Assembly: GCA_902802825.1 (NCBI GenBank)
Contig: CADCNV010000011.1
Location: 1-42,998 of the forward strand
Direction: 5' to 3'
DNA length: 42,998 nucleotides
Source of the DNA: an uncultured bacterium
Lineage (GTDB): Bacteria; Cyanobacteriota; Vampirovibrionia; Gastranaerophilales; Gastranaerophilaceae
A program made the position numbers and the translations under genes. The notes below the pieces were generated by a model. It saw only the letters and a list, made by a program, of their open reading frames with translations, was not told where the DNA came from and made no database searches. Each line of letters begins with the position of its first letter. The stretch's first letter is position 1. Shown piece by piece: positions 25,356-33,580 of the stretch.

Positions 25356-26950
25356 TACTCTATACGCTCCTTATCAGGATCTTCAAGTTCGATAACCGTC
25401 GCATATTGCAAAACTTCACTTTTTGCAGTTTTTTTATTAAAGGGCATAAAACCTATTGTCGACACATTGCCATTTACATCGTAATCAAGAGGCGGAATAT
25501 AAACAACCTTGTCTTCAGGACGAACAGATTGCCCTAATCTTTCAGGATTTTTTATAATCATTTTGTCATATTTTATCGTAGTCCCTTTAGGGTTAAAACC
25601 AATATCTACCCCAAAATAAGTTCTTTCTCTGATAAAGTCATAGCCCAATACGACTTTCAAATCATCAGGCCCCAAAGCGACTAAAAACGCATTTTCCTGA
25701 AACATTTTGTTATTTGGAGCATCTTTGGACAGATTTAAATATGTTTGCCACATTACTGAAATATATTTATTTAATCTTAAACCCTCTGATAAATATAAAC
25801 TGCTGTTACCATATCTGTATGCATCAAATCGTGGCATAGGAGTTGAATCTTGATACCCTGACTGATAATATGTAATATTTTGCACCCAATTTTTGTACTG
25901 AGTATATAAATTAGGACCACCTCTTGCAATAAATTGAGTATCGCCTGTACCATATACGGCAGCAGACCCTTGCATTGTCAATCCGAGTTGCAGTCTGATT
26001 CGTTTATCTTTATTAGTATATGCATACAAGGTTTGATAAACCTGTCCCATGTATTTGGTTCTTGTGGTAGACATAGTGCTGCCATCTCTGAATTTTTCAC
26101 CATTCCTGTTTTCATCATTTTCTTTGGCAAATCCAAAACTTCCCCTGTGAGAAAAAGTCAACGATCTGTTACCACCTAAGAATCCCGGATGAACATAAGA
26201 TTTTTCATATACAAGTTCCGCAATATATTTTGGCATACGACCGCCCAGAAACCAATCATTTACATAAGAATTATAAGCGTACTGCAAGTACAAATTATCA
26301 TCGAGGTATTGACGACCGTTTAAGATAAAAGTGCTTTTATTAGTTGTATAACCAATTTCAGTATGATTGAACGGTGTTGAATATTTCAGCATACCGCCTA
26401 TGCCAAAACCATTTTTATAAGTAACCATCGGCACTGCCTTCATAATAGACCCGAAAGGTCCGGGGAATACAATACCGGGGCCGAAGAACATACCCATTTT
26501 CGGGTCAGAACCAAGTTCAGGGTAATTCGCTTCAAAATATTCTCTATTTTTATCAGTATAAATAGTCATTGAAGGCCATCTGAAATACGAGTTATTATTT
26601 CTTCCGATTCTTAATTTTTTTACTTTGATTACATCATAATTTTTTTTAGCATCAATTTCCAGATTTGAAACATTTATATCTAAAGTATGTTCAGGTTTCC
26701 CGAAAAATATTTCTTTTTGTTCATCTGTCAAAATCATATCACCCATTCTTGGTCCAATCACCTCAGAACGCATTCTATATATATGTTCATCATCGGAATA
26801 CATCGTTCCTTTATTAAAAATCAATAAACCGTCTTTTTGAAGACCATGTTCAGCCGTGATATTTAATTTAGGCATTTCAGAAAATATATTATCAGCATCA
26901 ATTGTTTCTTCGTTTAAATTTACCACCAAATAATCCGCATGAGTTGTCAC
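25355..26950 (-). CDS. LptD-like C-terminal beta-barrel fragment
   Basis: Open frame of 531 residues from a GTG. The first 130 residues continue the OstA-like beta-jellyroll (DYLVVNLNEETIDADN, LNITAEHG). The rest is rich in alternating aromatic and glycine strands typical of an outer-membrane barrel (GFGIGGMLKYSTPFNHTEIGY, LYLQYAYNSYVNDWFLGGRM, WQTYLNLSKDAPNN). It has no signal peptide of its own, so it cannot reach the outer membrane unless joined to the upstream pieces. A weak AAGG precedes the GTG, so independent initiation cannot be fully excluded. It resembles cyanobacterial LptD-like proteins more than the E. coli one. Confidence 0.75.
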   Translation of the reverse strand: MTTHADYLVVNLNEETIDADNIFSEMPKLNITAEHGLQKDGLLIFNKGTMYSDDEHIYRMRSEVIGPRMGDMILTDEQKEIFFGKPEHTLDINVSNLEIDAKKNYDVIKVKKLRIGRNNNSYFRWPSMTIYTDKNREYFEANYPELGSDPKMGMFFGPGIVFPGPFGSIMKAVPMVTYKNGFGIGGMLKYSTPFNHTEIGYTTNKSTFILNGRQYLDDNLYLQYAYNSYVNDWFLGGRMPKYIAELVYEKSYVHPGFLGGNRSLTFSHRGSFGFAKENDENRNGEKFRDGSTMSTTRTKYMGQVYQTLYAYTNKDKRIRLQLGLTMQGSAAVYGTGDTQFIARGGPNLYTQYKNWVQNITYYQSGYQDSTPMPRFDAYRYGNSSLYLSEGLRLNKYISVMWQTYLNLSKDAPNNKMFQENAFLVALGPDDLKVVLGYDFIRERTYFGVDIGFNPKGTTIKYDKMIIKNPERLGQSVRPEDKVVYIPPLDYDVNGNVSTIGFMPFNKKTAKSEVLQYATVIELEDPDKERIE

Positions 26951-27419
26951 CGGTTGCCTTTAAAATATTACCTGTATCATCATAAGTCATAACATCTGCA
27001 ATAATTTTAGTTTCCTGCGGAGGTAAAAATAAAATTGGGCGACCACTTGCGACCATTTCGCCTGTTTGTTTATCAAAATTTATATTTGCAGCATCTAATA
27101 ACAATTGTTTTTCAACGTGTTCTTCACTAATACCTGCCTCAAGTGAAACCGTATCAGAAGTTTCGATATTTGCAACATTATCTATAGAATCCAGCAACGC
27201 ATTAGCAGACTTTTCTTCCTCAATGACATCTTCTTGATTTTTCTTTTTTCCGAATTTAAATAATTTTTCACCTGAGGCCTGCTTGTGAGCCATTTCTCTA
27301 TATTTTAAGGTAGTTTTTAGTCTGATTTTTTTGAAAAAAGGCATCCTGTTATAGTCACTATTTGAAATACTGGAATTAGCGGAATTTAACCCACTCAGAC
27401 CAAAATCAAGCGGGGTCAC
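26898..27419 (-). CDS. LptD-like N-terminal OstA-domain fragment
   Basis: Open frame of 173 residues. Residues 1-90 are a polar linker with a basic patch (KLFKFGKKKNQ). Residues about 108-160 read as an OstA/LptA-type repeat (LLDAANINFDKQTGEMVASG, ETKIIADVMTYDDTGNILKATGD). The last 15 residues (CGLFGGKFKRRNN) are out-of-frame translation of sequence that continues the domain in the next frame. Its GTG start has no ribosome site and no signal peptide, which lies in another frame just upstream. It is best read as the middle of the broken lptD gene. Confidence 0.7.
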   Translation of the reverse strand: MTPLDFGLSGLNSANSSISNSDYNRMPFFKKIRLKTTLKYREMAHKQASGEKLFKFGKKKNQEDVIEEEKSANALLDSIDNVANIETSDTVSLEAGISEEHVEKQLLLDAANINFDKQTGEMVASGRPILFLPPQETKIIADVMTYDDTGNILKATGDNSCGLFGGKFKRRNN

Positions 27420-27494
27420 TTGAATAAGCCGGTGTTGCGGCTAAAAACATTATTAAAATTATTAAAAACGAGTATTTTTTCAATTTATTCATCC

Positions 27495-28670
27495 TTATTT
27501 CACATAATTCAACGGATTTACAGGTTTACCATTTACACGTACCTCAAAATGACAATGAGGCCCTGTACTGTACCCTGTAGATCCTTCTCTTCCTAATGTT
27601 TGACCTTTTTTAACCATTTGACCATTTGACACTCCAATAGATGACATATGAGCATATAATGTAGTAATAGGTTGCCCGTTTACAACACCATGGTCCAAAA
27701 TTACGACTTTACCATATCCGCCATACCAGCCGGAATATATAACTTTACCATCATTAGAAGCTTTTATGGCCCCTCCGTTTGGTCCACCGATATCAATACC
27801 CGAATGATATATTCTGCTTTTAAATATCGGGTGAATTCTGTAACCGAAAGGCGAAGTGATAGGACCTGATATCGGTCTTATAAAGCCGGTTGAAGATATT
27901 TTTACCTGAGAAGAAGAACCTGCATTATTCTTAGAAAGCTTCGATATCATACTTTGGATATTCGCAGATTGCCTTGCAAGTTCTTTTTCAGTTTTTTCAT
28001 AATATGCTTTATCTTTTTTTAATCTTTCTATCATTGACTTATTGGCAGCAATTGAATTTTGAATAGAAGCGCGCTGACTGTTTATCTCTCTTATAGAAGA
28101 CTCAATCATACGTTTTTGACTCACTACCTGAGCTTTTAAAGCCGCAATATGCTGCGCCTTTGCCTTTAAGGTTTGAATTCGTCTGTAATCTTCCATTATT
28201 ATAAGTTTTTCAAAATAAAATATATCCAACAAAGCGTTAACATCTCGGGTATACAAAATTGATTCAAACATACCCGTTCTTTGATGCATGAAAACTTGTT
28301 TTATTCTCAATTTCATCTCTGCATCGAGCTTTTGAAAATCAGAAAGAGCGTGATTTAACTGTACTTCCATAGCCGCGAGATTTGCAACCAGGTTGTTGTA
28401 ACGTATAGTATTTTCCTGAAGTCGGGTATGAGCAACTTCAAGACGCTGTTGATTTGAATTTAACTTATTCTGTTCTTTGCGTAAACGCAAATCCGCATTT
28501 TTTTTCTGTTGTTGAAGATAATTTCTTTTGTTGTTTGTTTGCCTTAACTGCTGCTTTAATTGAGCCGATGACTGAGCAGGCGCAGCAAAAGAACAGTTAC
28601 ACGTAATTCCGGTAACTCCGGCTATTGCCAAACATAAAAATATATATTTAATTATAGTTTTTATCTTCAT
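27495..28670 (-). CDS. Secreted M23 (LytM) peptidoglycan hydrolase with coiled coil, EnvC-like
   Basis: Cell-wall endopeptidase or amidase activator of 391 residues. It has an N-terminal signal peptide (IIKYIFLCLAIAGVTGITCNCSFA) and a long Gln/Asn/Lys-rich coiled coil (about 30-255), as in EnvC and cyanobacterial homologues. The C-terminal LytM domain (about 265-391) has the zinc ligands His289 and Asp293 (HSGID), His341 (YAHMS) and His374 of the HCH pair. The site is complete, so unlike EnvC it may be catalytically active. It is seven bases after a 36-residue membrane peptide gene, and its stop is two bases before the lptD ATG. Confidence 0.93.
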   Translation of the reverse strand: MKIKTIIKYIFLCLAIAGVTGITCNCSFAAPAQSSAQLKQQLRQTNNKRNYLQQQKKNADLRLRKEQNKLNSNQQRLEVAHTRLQENTIRYNNLVANLAAMEVQLNHALSDFQKLDAEMKLRIKQVFMHQRTGMFESILYTRDVNALLDIFYFEKLIIMEDYRRIQTLKAKAQHIAALKAQVVSQKRMIESSIREINSQRASIQNSIAANKSMIERLKKDKAYYEKTEKELARQSANIQSMISKLSKNNAGSSSQVKISSTGFIRPISGPITSPFGYRIHPIFKSRIYHSGIDIGGPNGGAIKASNDGKVIYSGWYGGYGKVVILDHGVVNGQPITTLYAHMSSIGVSNGQMVKKGQTLGREGSTGYSTGPHCHFEVRVNGKPVNPLNYVK

Positions 28671-28677
28671 ACTTCAA

Positions 28678-28788
28678 TTATTTCATTAAAGCTACAGCCA
28701 TATATAACATAGACCCGAAAGTCCACAACAGGAAACAAGTTCCCATTACTATTATAAAAGCTTTTTGGTGTTTTCTGAAAAATTCCAT
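28678..28788 (-). CDS. 36-residue single-span membrane peptide
   Basis: A small gene with a strong ribosome site (GGGGAG, eight bases before the ATG). It encodes MEFFRKHQKAF, a hydrophobic helix (IIVMGTCFLLWTFGSMLYMAVAL) and a terminal MK. The FFRKHQK start followed by a membrane helix resembles the anchor of SurA/PpiD-like chaperones, but nothing follows it here. It sits between a near-consensus promoter and the M23 peptidase gene, whose ATG is seven bases after its stop. The function is unknown; a regulator or anchor for the envelope operon is possible. Protein-coding status is inferred from the ribosome site, spacing and hydrophobic design. Confidence 0.65.
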   Translation of the reverse strand: MEFFRKHQKAFIIVMGTCFLLWTFGSMLYMAVALMK

Positions 28789-28809
28789 AGTTACTCCCCT
28801 ACAATTGAC

Positions 28810-28838
28810 ATTTTACTATCAATATAGACAATATGCAA
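28810..28838 (-). promoter_or_regulatory. Putative sigma-70 promoter of the envelope operon
   Basis: On the minus strand TTGCAT (28838-28833) and TAAAAT (28815-28810) are 17 bases apart. They lie just upstream of the 36-residue peptide and drive M23-lptD-aldolase-lpxI-lpxB. Confidence 0.6.
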
Positions 28839-28866
28839 GAAAATTACAGAATTAAATACACATAAT

Positions 28867-29730
28867 TTAAAATTGAAACAAACCTTCAAATATCTGAATA
28901 AAATCATCCGCATTTATAACTTTACAAGCCCTGTCATTTAATATTATTTGTAAAAGTTTTAAATCGGAAAAAGACATCTCGCTCAAATCAGGAAATTCAA
29001 TTTGATCAGGATTTTTTAACATATTACGATTACGATTGTTCTCTTCCAAAATATTATCCCCGACATAAAGAAGCTGTTTTTTTGTAAATTCACACCTGAC
29101 CTTTGGAGCAAAACCAAAAACCTGAGCTGAATCAGCCGGCACATCATACATATCAGAAAAAGAATTGCCTGTTCCATTAATATGTGATTCAAAATTTAAG
29201 ACACACTTATTATTTACCCAACCCAATATATCTATAGTATAAGTCATACTCATTCCCATATATTCTGTCGTTAAAGTTTCTTTGTATGGAGAACACATAG
29301 ATAAACTTTTTTGCATATTATTTGATTTTAATTGTTCAGATTTTGCGCGATTATCATTATTTTTATTAAAGCCATTTTGATTCACATAATTATCCGAATA
29401 AACACCGGAATTTGGGCTTACGGATTTATAAAACGCATCGGAATCCTGATAATTATTATTTTCTTGTTGATATTTTACATCTGGCAATTCATTATCACTT
29501 ACTCTTCGATGAGGATAATCATTATTTATTCTGAATTCAGGTTTTAAAGGAGACTCAACTGTATGATTGTTTTCACCGTAATTTAGCGTATTATTGGTAT
29601 CGGTATTCAATTCAGATGAAACAGAATTTAAAGGAATTTTTCTCTGCGTAACAACTGCAGGATGGAAAATTTTATAGAGCAAAATAAAAATTATTAAAAT
29701 TAAAATCGCAATAAAAATATTTTTTTTCAT
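28867..29730 (-). CDS. Unknown membrane-anchored protein with disordered linker
   Basis: I do not recognise this 287-residue protein. Residues 5-24 form a very hydrophobic helix (IFIAILILIIFILLYKIF), a signal anchor with no clear cleavage site. Residues 25-140 are low-complexity, Asn/Ser-rich and probably disordered. Residues about 145-287 look like a folded extracytoplasmic domain containing four cysteines and the sequence TYTIDILGWVNNKCVLNFES; two disulfides are possible. It starts four bases after the L-serine dehydratase alpha stop. It is the last gene before the envelope promoter, so it probably belongs to the rne-sda transcript. Confidence 0.6.
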   Translation of the reverse strand: MKKNIFIAILILIIFILLYKIFHPAVVTQRKIPLNSVSSELNTDTNNTLNYGENNHTVESPLKPEFRINNDYPHRRVSDNELPDVKYQQENNNYQDSDAFYKSVSPNSGVYSDNYVNQNGFNKNNDNRAKSEQLKSNNMQKSLSMCSPYKETLTTEYMGMSMTYTIDILGWVNNKCVLNFESHINGTGNSFSDMYDVPADSAQVFGFAPKVRCEFTKKQLLYVGDNILEENNRNRNMLKNPDQIEFPDLSEMSFSDLKLLQIILNDRACKVINADDFIQIFEGLFQF

Positions 29731-29733
29731 AAA

Positions 29734-30618
29734 CTATTTTTCACCAAATACATGATCTTTAATTTTTAAGCCGGTTTTTGTAGTAGCAAGACCTGCCTGA
29801 GAACTTTCCTTTAACATCGGGGACATCAGAGCACCTGTCTGAGCCATTGAATCTATGACCTCATCAATAGGAATTTTTGATTCAACCCCGGATAAAGCAA
29901 GTTCTACTGCCGTAACAGAATGGACAGCCAGAAACGGATTCCGTTTTACGCACGGCACCTCAACCAGCCCTGCAACAGGATCACAGGTAAGTCCAAGAAG
30001 ATTTTTCAGAGCAAGAGCAGAAGCATTCAGTATTTGACGAACATTCCCACCTCTTAATTGGCAAACTGCAGCTGCCGCCATAGCGCTTGCTGTACCACAT
30101 TCTGCCTGGCATCCTGCAACAGCACCTGCAAGAGCAACTTTTATTGATATAATTCTTCCGATTTCTCCCGCTGTAATAAGGGCATTTATTTGTTCTTCTT
30201 CCGAGTAACCATATTCTCTGCTGACAGCAATCAATGCAGCAGGTAAAATTCCGCACGAACCGGCAGTCGGACAGGCCACAATTGTTCCCATTCTTATGTT
30301 TTCTTCACTTGTTGCAAGTGCATATTCTAAAATATTTTCAAACAATCGGCCAAACATTGAATGTTCTTTTTCAAATCTTTTTTGAAGCTTGGCGCAGTCA
30401 TCTCCGCACATTCCGCTCATAGAAAGCTCATCACTACGCATTCCTGAATTAATTGCTTCTTTCATCGCAAACAAACTACGCAAAGCAAAACTTCTTACTT
30501 CATTTACAGAAATATCTTCAGATGTGGCCATAACTTCCTGAGCGATTTCATAAATCGGCTTATTTGTTGAAATACAAACATTATGCAATTGTTCAAATGT
30601 ACTTATATTTATATCCAT
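29734..30618 (-). CDS. sdaAA: L-serine dehydratase, iron-sulfur-dependent, alpha subunit
   Basis: Catalytic subunit deaminating L-serine to pyruvate and ammonia with an oxygen-sensitive [4Fe-4S] cluster. It has 294 residues, family length. The cluster cysteines are Cys170 (GAVAGCQAECG), Cys212 and Cys223 (TCDPVAGLVEVPC); their 42- and 11-residue spacings equal those of the characterised Legionella enzyme. CPTAGSCGILPAAL at 116-129 is the substrate-site block. It begins one base after the beta-subunit stop, so the two-subunit clostridial-type enzyme is made from one transcript. Confidence 0.97.
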   Translation of the reverse strand: MDINISTFEQLHNVCISTNKPIYEIAQEVMATSEDISVNEVRSFALRSLFAMKEAINSGMRSDELSMSGMCGDDCAKLQKRFEKEHSMFGRLFENILEYALATSEENIRMGTIVACPTAGSCGILPAALIAVSREYGYSEEEQINALITAGEIGRIISIKVALAGAVAGCQAECGTASAMAAAAVCQLRGGNVRQILNASALALKNLLGLTCDPVAGLVEVPCVKRNPFLAVHSVTAVELALSGVESKIPIDEVIDSMAQTGALMSPMLKESSQAGLATTKTGLKIKDHVFGEK

Positions 30619-30619
30619 T

Positions 30620-31288
30620 TTAATTTTCCAGTTTTTCTACATAAGTCACAAAATAAATATCATCCATTTTTTCAATATTTTGGACAATATCTTCTTTTAA
30701 ATTTCCGTCAATACATATTATCATAGATGCATCCTGCCCTTTTGCACTTCTATCACAGCTTAAAGATGCAATATTGATATTTGCATACTGCAAATGCGAT
30801 GTAACAGAAGATATTACGCCCGGCTTATCTTTATAAACAAGAATCAATGTATTGTAATTCCCTGATAACGAAACATTAAAATCATTTATTTTTGTAATAA
30901 GAATTTCTCCTGCGCCAACGGAATCCCCGCAAATTTTCATATCATAATCGCCATAGAGTTCAATATCAACAGCATTCGGATGACGGCGAAAATTATCATA
31001 ATATTCAAACCTATACTCAATATTTTTTGCAATATCAGCATCAAAAATATTTTTTATTCTGCGATCGTCTACTCTTAAGCCAAGAATTCCGGCCAAAAGC
31101 CCCTTATCTGTACCATGGCCTTTACCAGTATGAGCATAAGAATTATATAGTTTGAATACAACCTTCTTTGGATTTTTTTTATATATATTTCTTGCGAGCA
31201 AACCCAAACGAACAGCACCCGCAGTATGAGAACTTGACGGGCCGGCCATAACCGGAGATATAATATCAAAAAGAGTTGATTTCTTCAT
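30620..31288 (-). CDS. sdaAB: L-serine dehydratase, iron-sulfur-dependent, beta subunit
   Basis: Partner subunit, 222 residues. It has the family opening SLFDIISPVMAGPSSSHTAGAVRLG, where SSHT contacts the active site. A C-terminal ACT regulatory domain (about 148-222; TLILVYKDKPGVISSVTSHLQYANINIASLSC) is likely to sense serine. It overlaps the preceding small membrane protein gene by one base. Confidence 0.96.
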   Translation of the reverse strand: MKKSTLFDIISPVMAGPSSSHTAGAVRLGLLARNIYKKNPKKVVFKLYNSYAHTGKGHGTDKGLLAGILGLRVDDRRIKNIFDADIAKNIEYRFEYYDNFRRHPNAVDIELYGDYDMKICGDSVGAGEILITKINDFNVSLSGNYNTLILVYKDKPGVISSVTSHLQYANINIASLSCDRSAKGQDASMIICIDGNLKEDIVQNIEKMDDIYFVTYVEKLEN

Positions 31289-31512
31289 TAATAAACCTGC
31301 TCCAAACTATATTTTATGCGCTTTAACCTTTTTTCTTTTGCATTCTGAATATTTTCAATCTGAGAATTTATATTATTCTGCTTTTCCTGAATAACTTTTC
31401 TTTCGTTAACAAAAGATTGAACAGATTTGCCATTATTCCAAAATAAAAAATACAAAATGCACACAACAGCAATAACAACAAGAAATCCAAAAGCTGAAAA
31501 GCCCATTTTCAT
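31288..31512 (-). CDS. Small membrane protein with coiled coil, unknown
   Basis: A 74-residue protein with one N-terminal membrane helix (SAFGFLVVIAVVCILYFLFW, about 6-25) and a Gln/Glu/Lys-rich helix that should form a coiled coil (about 34-74). Topology is probably N-out/C-in or the reverse; this cannot be settled by eye. It lies two bases after another small membrane protein gene and overlaps sdaAB. No family is recognised. Its layout resembles small division-associated proteins such as FtsB/FtsL, but the sequence does not support naming it so. Confidence 0.6.
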   Translation of the reverse strand: MKMGFSAFGFLVVIAVVCILYFLFWNNGKSVQSFVNERKVIQEKQNNINSQIENIQNAKEKRLKRIKYSLEQVY

Positions 31513-31514
31513 AA

Positions 31515-31811
31515 CTACCTCAATCGATTTTTTGCAATGAACATCATAACTGCTTCATCTTTATCTGAAGGAGTTCTTAGAGAATCTTTTCTCAAATTAA
31601 AATCCTTTATTTGCTCCCCGACAAAAAACTTATTATACAAAGACAACCCGATATAAAGTATCAGTGAAAATGCCACAACACCTGCCATCGCAAGCCCAAA
31701 CTTAGTAATTACCACTTTCATTTCAGGAGTAATTTTAGCGGCAAAAGAGACCTGTGGGGTTAAAAATACCCCACACAGCACCAATATAATTTTTATCAAA
31801 TTATTCTTCAT
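31515..31811 (-). CDS. Small exported membrane protein, unknown
   Basis: A 98-residue protein from the ATG at 31811, which overlaps the end of the RNase E/G gene by 11 bases; a longer frame reading upstream is only the tail of that gene. It has a signal peptide (IIKIILVLCGVFLTPQVSFA), a short spacer, a membrane helix (about 39-59, FGLAMAGVVAFSLILYIGLSL) and a C-terminal charged tail (GEQIKDFNLRKDSLRTPSDKDEAVMMFIAKNRLR). This gives one membrane span after cleavage. The tail probably faces the cytoplasm. The architecture recalls FliO-like proteins, but no flagellar genes are nearby. It is translationally coupled to rne and to the 74-residue protein. Confidence 0.6.
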   Translation of the reverse strand: MKNNLIKIILVLCGVFLTPQVSFAAKITPEMKVVITKFGLAMAGVVAFSLILYIGLSLYNKFFVGEQIKDFNLRKDSLRTPSDKDEAVMMFIAKNRLR

Positions 31812-33564
31812 TTTCAACCTTCTTTTTTGCAGTTTTAGTTTTTTTAGAAGCCCCACGATTTGGACGCTTTTTAGATTTTTCTTCTTTAACTTCTTCAGCG
31901 GTCTTTTCAGGTACTGCTTCTTCTACGTTTTTTTCAGCTTTAGTTTTTCCGGTTGATTTCCTTCTTGTCTGTTTTTTGGGTTCTTCAACAGGTTCAGACG
32001 GAATTTCTTCTGCAGGAACTGCTATTTCTTCATTCTTAGGTTCCGAAATCTGCGCATCATTTTTATTCTTATTGAAGCGATTCTTCCTATTGCGTCTGTT
32101 ATTTTCTTTTTTAATTGTTTCTTCAACAGCAGCAACAGCAGGTTCTGTTTCTATTACCGGTTTTTCTGCAACTTCTTCTGAATTAGCTTCAACAATTTCT
32201 TCATTTTGCGGTCTGTTATTATTTTTATTGAACTTATTGTTCTTTTTAAACGCACCAGAAGGCAATTTTACTTTTGCCGCTTTTGCTCTGTACTCACCTT
32301 CTGCAACAGGAGTTGCGAAATTAAAATCAATTACCGAACACCCCGAGCCCTGACAATGCGGGCACTTTTTAGTAAATATTTCGGCCAATGATTGCCCCTG
32401 TCTGTGGCGAGTTAATTCAACAAGTCCCAAATCAGACAATTGACCAACCTGTGGTTTGGCTTTATCTGCTTCAAGAGCAATCTCAAGTTCTTCCAGCATT
32501 GCAAGCTTATCAGCACGACTCGTCATATCAATAAAGTCAACAATAACCATACCGCCAATATTACGAAGACGCAATTGCCTTGCTATTTCATGGACGGCTT
32601 CAATATTTGTTTTCAAAATTGTTTCGTCCTGTGTAGCAGAACTTACAAATTTCCCGCTGTTAACATCAATAACAGTAAGTGCCTCTGTCTGCTGAATAAA
32701 CAAATAACCGCCTGAAGGCATATTAACCTTTACATTCAAAGCGGCTTTTATTTCTTTATGAATATCCATTGCAATCAAAAGCGGCTCATTACCCTTATAT
32801 AAAGTAACTTTTACGCCTTTGTTAATGTGCCAATTCTGAAGAATATTTTGTACACGATTGAGTGCAAACGGAGTATCCACAATAATTTCTGATACATCTT
32901 CAGTGCATGCTTCTCTTATAACCTTATATAACAAATCCTGATCACGATAAATCAAACTCGGTGCATCGAGAGTTTCGGAAGATGTAATAATATTATTCCA
33001 TTTTTCCAGCAAGATTTCCAAATCTTCCTGAATATCAGCTTCTGACTGACCATCTGCTTCCGTTCTGATAATTACGCCTACTCCAACCGGCTTAATAAGA
33101 TTTACAATTGCCTTTAATCTTGCACGTTCTTTTGAATTTTCAATCTTTTTGGAAACACTGACCCCGGGTTCATACGGCATCAAAACCAAAAATCTTCCGG
33201 GGAGACTGATTTCAGTTGTAACTCTCGGACCTTTGTGACCGGTAGGTTCTTTTACGACCTGAACAACAAGCTTCTGCTTCGGAGATAACTTCTCCTTTAA
33301 TGAACCTTTACCCATAACATCTTCAGCATGTAAAAAACCCATTTTATCCGTTCCTACATTTACAAATGCCGCATCTATACTTGGTAAAATGTTATCTACA
33401 CTTGCAAGATAAACATCGCCTAATAAAACATCTCCTCTTTGTATAAAAAAGTCCGTAACTTTTTTATTTTCAAGCAATGCCGCAATGTTATCACGCTCTG
33501 CAATTACAATTTTTTTGTCAATAACCTGATTTTGTTGTTTTTGATTGTTTCTGTTGTTACTCAT
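31801..33564 (-). CDS. Ribonuclease E/G family protein
   Basis: Endoribonuclease for rRNA maturation and mRNA turnover, 587 residues. It has an N-terminal S1 domain (about 44-125), a 5'-sensor region and a DNase I-like catalytic domain with Asp300 and Asp343, closely matching Asp303/Asp346 of E. coli RNase E. The zinc-link region is CPHCQGSGC at 401-409. The tail from about 430 on is low-complexity: Asn/Lys/Arg-rich blocks alternate with Glu/Ala-rich ones, ending in basic repeats. That is RNase E-like, a possible degradosome or RNA tether, but much shorter than in E. coli. AGAGGAAAG supports the start. It follows the radical SAM gene by 16 bases, a conserved pairing. Confidence 0.94.
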   Translation of the reverse strand: MSNNRNNQKQQNQVIDKKIVIAERDNIAALLENKKVTDFFIQRGDVLLGDVYLASVDNILPSIDAAFVNVGTDKMGFLHAEDVMGKGSLKEKLSPKQKLVVQVVKEPTGHKGPRVTTEISLPGRFLVLMPYEPGVSVSKKIENSKERARLKAIVNLIKPVGVGVIIRTEADGQSEADIQEDLEILLEKWNNIITSSETLDAPSLIYRDQDLLYKVIREACTEDVSEIIVDTPFALNRVQNILQNWHINKGVKVTLYKGNEPLLIAMDIHKEIKAALNVKVNMPSGGYLFIQQTEALTVIDVNSGKFVSSATQDETILKTNIEAVHEIARQLRLRNIGGMVIVDFIDMTSRADKLAMLEELEIALEADKAKPQVGQLSDLGLVELTRHRQGQSLAEIFTKKCPHCQGSGCSVIDFNFATPVAEGEYRAKAAKVKLPSGAFKKNNKFNKNNNRPQNEEIVEANSEEVAEKPVIETEPAVAAVEETIKKENNRRNRKNRFNKNKNDAQISEPKNEEIAVPAEEIPSEPVEEPKKQTRRKSTGKTKAEKNVEEAVPEKTAEEVKEEKSKKRPNRGASKKTKTAKKKVENEE

Positions 33565-33580
33565 AAAAATCTTTCCTCTA

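Larger units (their letters stand above)
25355..27492 (-). pseudogene. lptD: LPS-assembly protein LptD-like gene, interrupted by two single-base frameshifts
   Basis: One gene seems to be split over three frames. A signal peptide starts at 27492 (basic KLKK, hydrophobic core, ATPAYSS cleavage region) but stops within ten codons of its end. The frame at 27419-26898 encodes a linker and an OstA-type domain. The frame at 26950-25355 encodes the rest of that domain and the outer-membrane barrel. Removing one base from the four-C run at 27412-27415 fuses the first two pieces as SSDPLDFGL. Removing one A at 26944-26945 fuses the second junction as KATGDTHADYLVV. The repaired gene is exactly 712 codons with no other stop. 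LptD is normally essential in LPS producers, so either the sequence has indel errors or this copy is decaying. ATG lies two bases after the M23 gene stop. Confidence 0.8.

Noticed and set aside
31515-31811. FliO identity for the 98-residue protein
   Set aside because: Only the signal-peptide/helix/tail layout is similar; there is no sequence motif and no flagellar gene in the window.
31976-32715. Several overlapping open frames antisense to the RNase E/G gene
   Set aside because: They are mirrors of its low-complexity and catalytic coding sequence, with no start signals of their own.
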